A stretch of 39,825 nt of DNA, from contig JABDLV010000214.1 of assembly GCA_013001815.1 (NCBI GenBank), positions 1 through 39,825 of the forward strand, given 5' to 3'. Below, piece by piece: positions 1 to 8,224 of the stretch. Every line of letters begins with the position of its first letter. Within the stretch, counting starts at the first letter, position 1. This DNA comes from Bacteroidia bacterium. GTDB taxonomy: Bacteria > Bacteroidota > Bacteroidia > AKYH767-A > OLB10. Position numbers and translations under genes: made by a program. The notes beneath the pieces are model-generated. The model worked only from the letters and a program-made list of their open reading frames with translations, made no database searches and was not told where the DNA came from.

Positions 1-148
1 CCCTGAATATGGCAAAAATCAAGTGAGGATAGCCTATGTGCTAAATAATGATGACCTCAAAAACGCTGTTAATTGCCTTGAAAAGGCCCTGGAAACGTAT
101 CCTGGAAGAACATTAAAGCAAAATAAATCGGGTTCCGTTACTGCTTAG
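1..148 (+). CDS. C-terminal fragment of a PLP-dependent (class I/II) aminotransferase, truncated at window edge
   Basis: Frame starting at nt 2 reads PEYGKNQVRIAYVLNNDDLKNAVNCLEKALETYPGR...SVTA*, resembling the 'VRIAYVLN.EDL..A...L..AL..YPGR' C-terminus of class I aminotransferases; TAG stop at 146-148. Confidence 0.75.
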   Translation, partial: PEYGKNQVRIAYVLNNDDLKNAVNCLEKALETYPGRTLKQNKSGSVTA

Positions 149-762
149 GCCATTAAATAAAACTGAAGCAATTCTTTAAGGGACTCAAACATTTTTTCAT
201 CAGATTTTTTGAGTGCATCCTCTTTACTGTACCATCCGGCAATTTCAATTCCTTCTTCTAGCTGGGGAGTGAGTTCTACCTGTGTACTATGCATTTTATA
301 CCAGAATGTTTTTTTAAGCACCCACTTATTTTTTGTTTGATACATGTGATAACTTGAAGGTAACTTAGAAACAATTTGACAAGATTTTAATCCGCACTCT
401 TCTATTACCTCTCTTAACGCTCCCTCTTTTTTCCTTTCCCCTTTTTCTAATTTTCCTTTTGGTAAATCCCAATACTTATTTCTATAAATTAATAACAATT
501 CTTGCTTGTTATTTTCCACAATACCACCAGCTGCTTTTATGTACTTAAAATCTTTTTTAAACTGTTTAGAAACCTCTTTTTCAGAGTCGCAAAACAAATA
601 AAATTCCACAGGTCCATCTGCATCATTTAATTTATTTATAGCATTTAAAATTGTACGTTTATTAACAAAGAGCGCACTATTATCTTTTGTAATCCTAGAA
701 TCACCTGCCTTTTGCTTTGTTAATAAATAAAGCGGTCTATTATTGATAAAAACTTTATACAT
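145..762 (-). CDS. NUDIX hydrolase with about 90-aa N-terminal extension
   Basis: Nudix box GKLEKGERKKEGALREVIEECGL (GX5EX7REUXEEXGU). Start trimmed from the ORF track to MYKVFINNRPLYLL at 762. Confidence 0.88.
   Translation of the reverse strand: MYKVFINNRPLYLLTKQKAGDSRITKDNSALFVNKRTILNAINKLNDADGPVEFYLFCDSEKEVSKQFKKDFKYIKAAGGIVENNKQELLLIYRNKYWDLPKGKLEKGERKKEGALREVIEECGLKSCQIVSKLPSSYHMYQTKNKWVLKKTFWYKMHSTQVELTPQLEEGIEIAGWYSKEDALKKSDEKMFESLKELLQFYLMA
716..745 (+). promoter_or_regulatory. Candidate Bacteroidota-type promoter for pyrE, lying inside the divergent NUDIX gene
   Basis: TTTG (716-719) - N18 - TATTATTG (738-745), one mismatch to TAnnTTTG; about 30 nt upstream of pyrE ATG at 776. Confidence 0.4.
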
Positions 763-775
763 TAGCACTCCGATT

Positions 776-1429
776 ATGAATGAAGATGTTGCCGCTAAAG
801 TAGCCGAATTTTTATTACAAATTAAGGCTGTAAAATTAAATCCCAACCAACCTTACACTTGGGCCTCTGGATGGAAATCACCAATTTATTGTGATAACAG
901 AATTACTCTGTCTTATCCAAGCATTAGAACTTTTATAAGACAAGCATTTGCTAAAATGATAGAGGATCGTTTTGGTAAGCCGGATATTATTGCCGGTGTT
1001 GCAACTGCCGGAATTCCACAAGGTGTTTTGGTTGCTGAAGCACTTGCCTTACCATATTGTTATGTAAGACCAACCATGAAAGGGCACGGATTAAAAAACC
1101 AGGTAGAAGGTGAAATTAGCGAAGGTCAAAATGTTGTTATAATTGAAGATTTAATCTCTACCGGTAAAAGTTGTTTAGGAGTGGTTAGTGCACTGCGCAA
1201 AAGAAACTTATTTGTTAAGGGAGTGGCATCTATTTTTGATTATGGATTTGACGAATCTAATAAAGCGTTTAAAGAAGCCAAGTGCTCATATGCCAGCCTT
1301 ACGAATTATGATGTGTTAATTGAGCAGGCGCTGGAAGCCAACTATATTACCGAAGAAGAGCTGGGCCCATTATTGGCCTGGAAAAAAGACCCTGCAAACT
1401 GGGATTCTCCAAAAATTGAACAGGATTAA
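776..1429 (+). CDS. pyrE: Orotate phosphoribosyltransferase
   Basis: PRPP-binding motif VVIIEDLISTGKS and overall similarity (GIPQGVLVAEALALPYCYVRP). Start set to MNEDVAAKVAEFLL at 776 rather than 743. Confidence 0.93.
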   Translation: MNEDVAAKVAEFLLQIKAVKLNPNQPYTWASGWKSPIYCDNRITLSYPSIRTFIRQAFAKMIEDRFGKPDIIAGVATAGIPQGVLVAEALALPYCYVRPTMKGHGLKNQVEGEISEGQNVVIIEDLISTGKSCLGVVSALRKRNLFVKGVASIFDYGFDESNKAFKEAKCSYASLTNYDVLIEQALEANYITEEELGPLLAWKKDPANWDSPKIEQD

Positions 1430-1444
1430 GCATTAAATTTTATT

Positions 1445-1852
1445 ATGGCTACTATAAAAAGTGACACAACTGACATACCCCAGTCGCCAAAACAAGTATT
1501 TGATTTTGTTGCCGACTTAAATAACCTGGAATCGTTGATGCCAAAAGAGGTAGAAGAGTGGAAATCAGATGTAGACTCTTGCGAGTTCACTTTAAAAGGT
1601 ATGGCAAGACTGGGCATGACAATTAAGGAAAGAAATGAAACAAGTTTAGTGCAATTAGAAAACACTGATGTTTCTCCTTTTCCGTTTACATTGAATTGCA
1701 ATATTGAATCAACAGATGATGACAATACAAGCAAAGTGAACATGGTGTTAGACGCGGAGTTAAATCCAATGTTGAGCATGCTGGCCACTAAACCACTCAC
1801 AAATTTTTTAAATATTCTAATTGAGAACTATAAAAAGCAGTGTACTGCTTAG
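1445..1852 (+). CDS. SRPBCC (START-like) family protein
   Basis: 135 aa; 'IPQSPKQVFDFVADLNNLESLMPKEVEEW' N-terminus and terminal amphipathic helix typical of polyketide cyclase/SRPBCC folds. Confidence 0.7.
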   Translation: MATIKSDTTDIPQSPKQVFDFVADLNNLESLMPKEVEEWKSDVDSCEFTLKGMARLGMTIKERNETSLVQLENTDVSPFPFTLNCNIESTDDDNTSKVNMVLDAELNPMLSMLATKPLTNFLNILIENYKKQCTA

Positions 1853-2583
1853 TCAAATTTATATTCCAGCTCTTTATTACCACACTCAAATACCTTTCCT
1901 GACTTATCTTGTAGCACAATAGTGCCTGAATCTGTAACTTCTACAATACTGGCTTTTACTTTGCCTCCTTTAACAGCGTAAGCAAACTCTTCACCTTTTC
2001 TAAAGAGCAGTGCATTAAAGTTACTTAGCAATATTTTTTCCAAGCCTTCTTTTAATTGTTTGTAGCGATTGAGTAAACACTTTTGAAAAACCAGTGCACA
2101 TTGCTCTAAGTCAAATTCTCTATACGTTAAATTGTACAGGGACGTAGCAGCTGGTGAATATTTCTGGAATTTTACTTGATTAATATTTATGCCAATGCCA
2201 ATAATGGAATGTTCAATTTTATTTCCCTGAACCGTATTTTCAATTAAAATTCCTGCAATTTTTTCTGACCCTACCATTACATCATTTGGCCATTTTATTT
2301 TCACATCATCTGCCACGTGCAAGCATAAAAAATCTGCAACCGCCAATGCAGCTATTCTGTTTAAATAGTATTGTTTTTCAACAGCTAAAAATGATGGGAT
2401 TAGAACGATACTCATCAATAAATTCTTGCCTTTTCTGCTTTCCCAAACAGCCCCGAATTGGCCCTTGCCCTGAGTTTGAAAAGAAGCTCTTATTACAAAT
2501 CCTTCCTCCAATTTTGCTTTAGCAAGCATTTTTTTGGCCTCCTCATTGGTAGAATCTACTTCGCTAAAAAATTGTTCATTCAT
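1849..2583 (-). CDS. birA: Biotin--[acetyl-CoA-carboxylase] ligase
   Basis: DSTNEEAK, QTQGKGQFGAVWESRKGKNLLMSIVL, KWPNDVMVGSEKIAGILIEN motifs of biotin protein ligase catalytic domain; no N-terminal HTH. Confidence 0.92.
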   Translation of the reverse strand: MNEQFFSEVDSTNEEAKKMLAKAKLEEGFVIRASFQTQGKGQFGAVWESRKGKNLLMSIVLIPSFLAVEKQYYLNRIAALAVADFLCLHVADDVKIKWPNDVMVGSEKIAGILIENTVQGNKIEHSIIGIGININQVKFQKYSPAATSLYNLTYREFDLEQCALVFQKCLLNRYKQLKEGLEKILLSNFNALLFRKGEEFAYAVKGGKVKASIVEVTDSGTIVLQDKSGKVFECGNKELEYKFD

Positions 2584-2655
2584 AATTAAAAACTTTTCAA
2601 ATATAAGCTCTTATTGGGCTTTTATTGATGTAAATTTTCTTTATTAAAGATTGTG

Positions 2656-2663
2656 TATTTTTG
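2656..2663 (+). promoter_or_regulatory. -7 element (TAnnTTTG) upstream of rsfS
   Basis: TATTTTTG 24 nt before the rsfS ATG (2688); no good -33 TTG at canonical spacing. Confidence 0.35.
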
Positions 2664-2687
2664 TAATATAAATTGAGAAGATAATCT

Positions 2688-3086
2688 ATGGTAAAAAACC
2701 TTCCTGCCGGTACTGTTAGTACCATTTCTAAAACACCCCAAAACCTCATCCAAAATATTATTCATGGTATTCAAGAAAAAAAGGGATACGACATTGTAAC
2801 TTTTGATTTAAGTAAAATTCAAAATTCCGTTTCGAGCAATTTTATTATTTGTCATGGAGACAACATCATTCAAGTAGATGCCATTGCGCAATCTGTAATG
2901 GATACCACTATAAAAGAAATGGGAGAAAAACCTGTATACAAAGAAGGATTAGAAAACAAAGAATGGATATTACTGGATTATATAGACGTAGTAGTACATA
3001 TATTCTTAAAAGATAAGCGAGAATATTATGGTATTGAAGATTTATGGGCCGATGCACAAATTCAGAAAATTGCCAGTAACTATTAG
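2688..3086 (+). CDS. rsfS: Ribosome silencing factor (RsfS/Iojap/YbeB)
   Basis: DIVTFDLSKI...SNFIICHGDN...YKEGLENKEWILLDYIDVVVHIFLKDKREYYGIEDLWADA signature. Confidence 0.93.
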   Translation: MVKNLPAGTVSTISKTPQNLIQNIIHGIQEKKGYDIVTFDLSKIQNSVSSNFIICHGDNIIQVDAIAQSVMDTTIKEMGEKPVYKEGLENKEWILLDYIDVVVHIFLKDKREYYGIEDLWADAQIQKIASNY

Positions 3087-3130
3087 TATCTTTACACTTT
3101 ACCGATTACCTTAAAACACCTTAAACTTGC

Positions 3131-5206
3131 ATGTCAGAATCTAAGAATTCTAATAACTCTTCTAAACCCAATAAAGGTCTGTTTGGAAATAATGGAGACT
3201 CTCCTTTTAAGCCTAATTTTTATTGGCTTTATGCGGTTGTATTTATTGTTTTTATTGCCATCAACTTTTTAGATGTAGGAAATCAACCTAAAAAAACATC
3301 TCAGCATGAGTTTGAAAATACAATGCTGAAGCAAGGTGATGTAGAAAAAGTAATTATTGTACACCGAGAAAAAGCTGAAGTTTTTATAAAGGAGCATAAG
3401 CTAACAGAAAAAAGACATGATGAAGTAAGCGAAACCCCATTTACCAGTACTGTTAATAAAGGTCCACATTATGTTTTTGAAATTGGTGATGTAAGAACTT
3501 TTATAGAACAGTTTGAAAAAATACAAGCTAATCTTTCAGAGGAAAATAAAAGCATATTAGACTACGATAATAATCGAGGTGGAAACTGGGAAATGCTTTT
3601 AAGCTGGTTAATACCAATTGGTATTATTTTGTTTCTGTGGTTTTTTGTAATGCGAAGAATGAGTGGTGGTGGTGGTGGAAGTCAAATATTCAGCATAGGC
3701 AAATCAAAAGCTACGCTTTTTGATAAGGACATGCACGTAAACATTACGTTTAATGACATAGCAGGCTTAGAAGAAGCAAAAACAGAAATTAAAGAGATTG
3801 TTGACTTTTTAAAGAACCCTAAAAAATATACAGCACTTGGGGGAAAAATTCCAAGAGGAGCATTATTAGTAGGCCCTCCCGGAACCGGTAAAACCTTATT
3901 GGCAAAGGCAGTGGCAGGTGAAGCACAAACACCATTCTATTCATTGAGTGGTTCAGACTTTGTTGAGATGTTTGTTGGAGTTGGCGCATCAAGAGTACGT
4001 GACTTATTTAAGCAAGCAAAAGAAAAAGCACCAAGTATAATTTTTATTGATGAAATTGATGCCATTGGTAGAGCAAGAGGTAAATCACCAAGCTTTAGCA
4101 CCAATGATGAAAGAGAAAGCACACTTAACCAATTGCTAACAGAAATGGATGGCTTTGGAAGTAACACAGGTGTGATTATTTTGGCAGCTACCAACCGTGC
4201 TGATGTGTTGGACCGTGCTTTGTTGAGACCGGGCAGGTTCGACAGACAGATTTATGTAGAACTTCCGGATTTAAGAGAAAGAGAACAAATTTTTAAGGTA
4301 CATGCAAAACCATTGAAAGTGGATGACACTGTTGATTTGTCATTTCTTGCAAAACAAACGCCCGGTTTTTCCGGAGCAGACATTGCCAACCTTTGTAATG
4401 AAGCGGCTTTAATAGCAGCAAGAAGAAATAAGAAAACAATAGGAAAGCAAGATTTTCTTGATTCAGTTGATAGGATTATTGGCGGATTAGAAAAGAAAAA
4501 CAAAATCATATCACCTCATGAAAAGAAAGTAATTGCATACCACGAGTCTGGTCATGCTGCAGTGAGTTGGTTACTTAAGCACGCACATCCATTGGTAAAA
4601 GTTACTATTGTGCCAAGAGGAAATTCATTAGGCGCAGCGTGGTACTTACCGGAAGAAAGACAGCTTACAACCAAAGAACAAATTTTTGATGAGATGTGTG
4701 CCGCGTTAGGTGGTCGTGCTGCAGAAGAAATTATTTTTGGAACCATTTCTACAGGTGCACTGAGTGACTTAGAAAAAATTACAAAGCAAGCGTATGCATC
4801 GGTTACCATTTTCGGGCTGAATGAAAAACTAGGAAATATCAGTTACTATGATTCTTCGGGCAGTCAGGATTATAATTTCACCAAACCTTACAGTGAAAAA
4901 ACAGCTGAATTAATTGATGCTGAAGTAAAAAAATTGGTGGATGCAGCCTATGCCAAAACAAAAGAAATTTTAGAAGGCAATAAAGATAAACTGGACCAAT
5001 TGGCAAAAACGCTTCTAGAAAAGGAAGTGATTTTTAAAGAAGACCTAGAATCCATATTCGGTAAAAAAATAGGTGAAGAAGATGCTGCTGAATCTGCCGC
5101 TATTGTATCACCAACGCAAACCAATGGCAATGGTACGACAGAATCCAATGATAATACTAACGCCAGCCAAACACCAAAACCTGCGCCCGATACAGAAAGT
5201 AAATAG
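3131..5206 (+). CDS. ftsH: ATP-dependent zinc metalloprotease FtsH
   Basis: Two TM segments, Walker A GPPGTGKT, Walker B IIFIDEIDAIG, SRH, HESGH zinc motif; low-complexity Asn/Thr/Pro C-terminal tail. Confidence 0.98.
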   Translation: MSESKNSNNSSKPNKGLFGNNGDSPFKPNFYWLYAVVFIVFIAINFLDVGNQPKKTSQHEFENTMLKQGDVEKVIIVHREKAEVFIKEHKLTEKRHDEVSETPFTSTVNKGPHYVFEIGDVRTFIEQFEKIQANLSEENKSILDYDNNRGGNWEMLLSWLIPIGIILFLWFFVMRRMSGGGGGSQIFSIGKSKATLFDKDMHVNITFNDIAGLEEAKTEIKEIVDFLKNPKKYTALGGKIPRGALLVGPPGTGKTLLAKAVAGEAQTPFYSLSGSDFVEMFVGVGASRVRDLFKQAKEKAPSIIFIDEIDAIGRARGKSPSFSTNDERESTLNQLLTEMDGFGSNTGVIILAATNRADVLDRALLRPGRFDRQIYVELPDLREREQIFKVHAKPLKVDDTVDLSFLAKQTPGFSGADIANLCNEAALIAARRNKKTIGKQDFLDSVDRIIGGLEKKNKIISPHEKKVIAYHESGHAAVSWLLKHAHPLVKVTIVPRGNSLGAAWYLPEERQLTTKEQIFDEMCAALGGRAAEEIIFGTISTGALSDLEKITKQAYASVTIFGLNEKLGNISYYDSSGSQDYNFTKPYSEKTAELIDAEVKKLVDAAYAKTKEILEGNKDKLDQLAKTLLEKEVIFKEDLESIFGKKIGEEDAAESAAIVSPTQTNGNGTTESNDNTNASQTPKPAPDTESK

Positions 5207-5230
5207 TGCTTTTTACTATATTTACTTCTC

Positions 5231-5890
5231 ATGCAAGATCAATCTAACAGAGAAAAAGTTTTAAAGGCAATTCGTAATGGCTTGCTTGATAAAACCGAAG
5301 CACCTTTTCATGAAAACTATTTGCACAAGCAAGTTTTTAAAACGATTGAAGAGGATATTGATTTGCATTTTGCTACTCAATTTACTGCTGCGGGAGGAAA
5401 ATTTATATTCTGCCAAAACGAATTAGAGTTTGCAGAGAAACTGGTAGATTTAAGTCAACATAAGAATTGGAAACAGGTAATGTGCATTGAACCTGTTTTA
5501 AAAAGTTTTTTACAAGAGTGCGAAATTCCCTTTATTGACCAAACAGCTGAAATTGAAAAACCTGAAGTATTTGTTAGTTCTTGTGAAAGTTTAATTGCCA
5601 GACACGGAAGTATCCTTACTTCAAGTACGCAAATGATTGATGAATTATTATGGCAACAAGCAAAAGTGCACATTGTATTAGCATACAATAGACAAGTAGT
5701 AACGGATTATAAAGAAGCACTGAACATGGCACAATCAAATCACCCAACACAAAGGTCAGACCAATTTACCTTTATAAACGGGCCAGCCAAATGCCAGAAC
5801 TATGACCCTGCATTAGATTTAAAAGGGATAGGACCTGAAGAATTGTATTTATTTTTAATTGAATCTGAAAACCCCAATGAGCAAAAGTGA
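5231..5890 (+). CDS. LUD-domain protein (LutC/YkgG-like)
   Basis: 219 aa; C-terminal 'QRSDQFTFINGPAKCQNYDPALDLKGIGPEELYLFLIE' resembles the conserved LUD end (…G.S...DIE...V.G.HGP..L.V.L); standalone without LutA/LutB. Confidence 0.75.
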   Translation: MQDQSNREKVLKAIRNGLLDKTEAPFHENYLHKQVFKTIEEDIDLHFATQFTAAGGKFIFCQNELEFAEKLVDLSQHKNWKQVMCIEPVLKSFLQECEIPFIDQTAEIEKPEVFVSSCESLIARHGSILTSSTQMIDELLWQQAKVHIVLAYNRQVVTDYKEALNMAQSNHPTQRSDQFTFINGPAKCQNYDPALDLKGIGPEELYLFLIESENPNEQK

Positions 5891-6095
5891 TTTAGATAAT
5901 TGGACGTTAATTTATACTACCAGGCAGGCACATAAAATTGAAATAATAGTAGCTTTATTAAAAGAGAATGAAATCATTTCTGTTTCGGTAAATAAAAAAG
6001 ACTCAGCACACGCTCACTTGGGTGAAATAGAATTGTATGTTCATGTAAGAGATGAAATTTTTAGCAAACTAATTATAGAACAAAATAATTTGTGA
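5877..6095 (+). CDS. DUF2007-like small protein
   Basis: W-TLIYTTRQAHKIEIIVALLKENEIISVSVNKKDSAHAHLGEIELYVHVRDE pattern; start MSKSDLDNW (5877) overlaps the LUD gene 3' end. Confidence 0.7.
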   Translation: MSKSDLDNWTLIYTTRQAHKIEIIVALLKENEIISVSVNKKDSAHAHLGEIELYVHVRDEIFSKLIIEQNNL

Positions 6096-6760
6096 GTAAA
6101 TTAATTACCAGAACCTTAACCGGTTTTCTTTTTGTTGCACTCATTATTGCATCTGTTGTGTATGATGTGCCGCCACGCGTTATATTGTTCAATGTATTTG
6201 GCTTTATATGCTTATATGAATATTTTCAGTTAGTCAGAAAAATTTTTTCAAATAGTATTTTAAAAATAATTGCAAGTACTGCATTAGGAATTATTTACTG
6301 TATAATCCCATTTTACTTATTGAACGCAAGTGGAAATTTAATCTTTATTACACAGTATCAATATGAACTAATTCTTGGCTTCTTCATCATTCTATGGGCT
6401 TCTGACACTGGTGCATATTTAGTAGGTACTGCGATTGGCAAACATAAACTAGCACCTAAAATTTCTCCTAAAAAATCGATTGAAGGATTAGCTGGTGGAT
6501 TGCTAACAGCTTTGCTGGCAGCATTTATCTTCTCTAAATTTTATACCATACTCCGTTTGCAAGATTGGCTTATTGTATCAATGGTTATTGCCATACCTGG
6601 TGTATTTGGGGACTTGCTGGAGTCTTATTTAAAAAGAAAGGCAAATGTTAAAGATTCGGGTAATCTACTGCCGGGGCATGGTGGATTTTTAGACAGATTT
6701 GATGCTTTGCTTTTAGCCGCCCCATGCTATTTCTTCTACTTGAAATACGTAATTTGCTAA
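6092..6760 (+). CDS. cdsA: Phosphatidate cytidylyltransferase
   Basis: Multipass; ASDTGAYLVGTAIGKHKLAPKISPKKSIEG and GDLLESYLKRKANVKDSGNLLPGHGGFLDRFDAL signature; GTG start overlapping previous TGA (GTGA). Confidence 0.95.
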   Translation: MSKLITRTLTGFLFVALIIASVVYDVPPRVILFNVFGFICLYEYFQLVRKIFSNSILKIIASTALGIIYCIIPFYLLNASGNLIFITQYQYELILGFFIILWASDTGAYLVGTAIGKHKLAPKISPKKSIEGLAGGLLTALLAAFIFSKFYTILRLQDWLIVSMVIAIPGVFGDLLESYLKRKANVKDSGNLLPGHGGFLDRFDALLLAAPCYFFYLKYVIC

Positions 6761-6898
6761 TTCAGTTATAACTAATTGTTATTCAGTATTTTAATTTTTG
6801 TTGTTTTTCAGATATTTCCAATTTCATTTTCACTTTGTCATCTTGAAATCATTTCCAAAAAAAAGCTATTTAACTGAGCATTATTCGACTAGCATCCT

Positions 6899-6906
6899 TA
6901 TTTTTG
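6899..6906 (+). promoter_or_regulatory. -7 element (TAnnTTTG) upstream of nhaD
   Basis: TATTTTTG in the 179-bp gap before nhaD; no canonical -33 TTG at N19-21. Confidence 0.35.
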
Positions 6907-6939
6907 GCACGTTTTAAAGACAAAACCTCAGGATAGAAT

Positions 6940-8220
6940 ATGGAAATTGCCATGATAGCCATTTTTGTAATTGGCTATTTATTTATTGCGTTTGAACACA
7001 GTATTCATATAAATAAAGCGGCTAGTGCTTTAATAACTGGTGTTCTAATTTGGGCAGTTTACATAATGTCTGGTGTTGATTACCATGAAGCCGGACATCA
7101 TTTACTTGAACATCTAGGAGAAATATCCAGCATACTCTTTTTCTTAATTGGTGCTATGACCATTGTTGAGCTAATTGACTCACATGATGGCTTCGCAATT
7201 ATTACGGCAAAAATAACAACAACAAGTCAGCGAAAACTCTTACTAATAGTTTGTGTACTTACATTCTTTTTTAGTGCCACATTAGATAATTTAACAACAA
7301 CCATTGTAATGGTTTCTTTGCTGAGAAAATTAATTGCAGATAGAGATACCAGGTTATTTTTTGTTGGAATGGTAGTAGTATCTGCCAATGCAGGTGGAGC
7401 ATGGTCTCCTATTGGAGATGTAACTACTACAATGCTTTGGATTGGTAATCAAATTACAGCACCTCACGTTGTGGTTCACTTAATAATACCAAGTTTGGTT
7501 TGTATGATAGTTCCATTGGCATTTGTTTTATTAAGAATGAAGGGTGAAGTGAAAAGACCCAAGATAATGATGGATGTGGAATCTATGATTACAACAGTAA
7601 AGGAAAGAAATTTTATTTTTTATGCCGGAGTTGCAGGATTATTGTTTGTTCCAATATTTAAAACGGTAACACATTTGCCCCCATTTATGGGAATGCTACT
7701 TTCATTAGGTGTGCTTTGGGTAATTACAGAACGGATGCACCGGAATAAAAATGAAGAAGACAAGCATGAACTATCGGTAATTAATGCATTAAAGAAAATA
7801 GATGTTGCCAGTGTATTATTCTTTTTAGGAATACTGGTTGCTATAGCATCATTACAAACTAACGGTTCGCTGCGTACGTTGGCAGAAGCCATGGACCGCA
7901 CATTGGGTAATGTGGATATCATTCTAATGGCTATTGGATTGCTTTCGGCAATTGTTGATAATGTGCCATTAGTAGCTGCGGCAATGGGTATGTACGATTT
8001 AGCCACTTATCCAACTGATTCTTATTTCTGGACATTCTTGGCTTATTGTGCCGGTACCGGTGGTAGTGCATTAATTATTGGTTCAGCTGCCGGTGTAGCC
8101 GCTATGGGCATGGAACGAATAGATTTTTTCTGGTATTTAAAACGAATAGCTTTCCTGGCCTTAATCGGTTACTTTGCAGGTGCTTTTACTTTCATGTTTT
8201 TTGAGAAAGTAGTATTCTAA
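6940..8220 (+). CDS. nhaD: Sodium:proton antiporter NhaD
   Basis: Multipass IT-superfamily protein; 'FFFSATLDNLTTTIVMVSLLRKL', 'SANAGGAWSPIGDVTTTMLWIG', 'AIVDNVPLVAAAMGMY' motifs of NhaD. Confidence 0.92.
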   Translation: MEIAMIAIFVIGYLFIAFEHSIHINKAASALITGVLIWAVYIMSGVDYHEAGHHLLEHLGEISSILFFLIGAMTIVELIDSHDGFAIITAKITTTSQRKLLLIVCVLTFFFSATLDNLTTTIVMVSLLRKLIADRDTRLFFVGMVVVSANAGGAWSPIGDVTTTMLWIGNQITAPHVVVHLIIPSLVCMIVPLAFVLLRMKGEVKRPKIMMDVESMITTVKERNFIFYAGVAGLLFVPIFKTVTHLPPFMGMLLSLGVLWVITERMHRNKNEEDKHELSVINALKKIDVASVLFFLGILVAIASLQTNGSLRTLAEAMDRTLGNVDIILMAIGLLSAIVDNVPLVAAAMGMYDLATYPTDSYFWTFLAYCAGTGGSALIIGSAAGVAAMGMERIDFFWYLKRIAFLALIGYFAGAFTFMFFEKVVF

Positions 8221-8224
8221 AGCC

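Noticed and set aside
1426-1800. 124-aa minus-strand ORF opposite the SRPBCC gene
   Set aside because: Fully antisense to a more plausible coding frame (SRPBCC); composition dominated by Ser/Asn/Phe, no domain.
3937-5232. Series of 85-94 aa minus-strand ORFs antisense to ftsH
   Set aside because: Antisense shadows of ftsH; no independent coding evidence.
5073-5264. 63-aa plus-strand ORF overlapping the ftsH 3' end
   Set aside because: Out-of-frame within ftsH tail and LUD start; no homology signal.
6761-6939. Possible riboswitch or Na+-responsive leader upstream of nhaD
   Set aside because: 179-bp AT-rich gap, but I could not identify a conserved aptamer-like helix set or a terminator/anti-terminator pair; only a -7 element is supportable.
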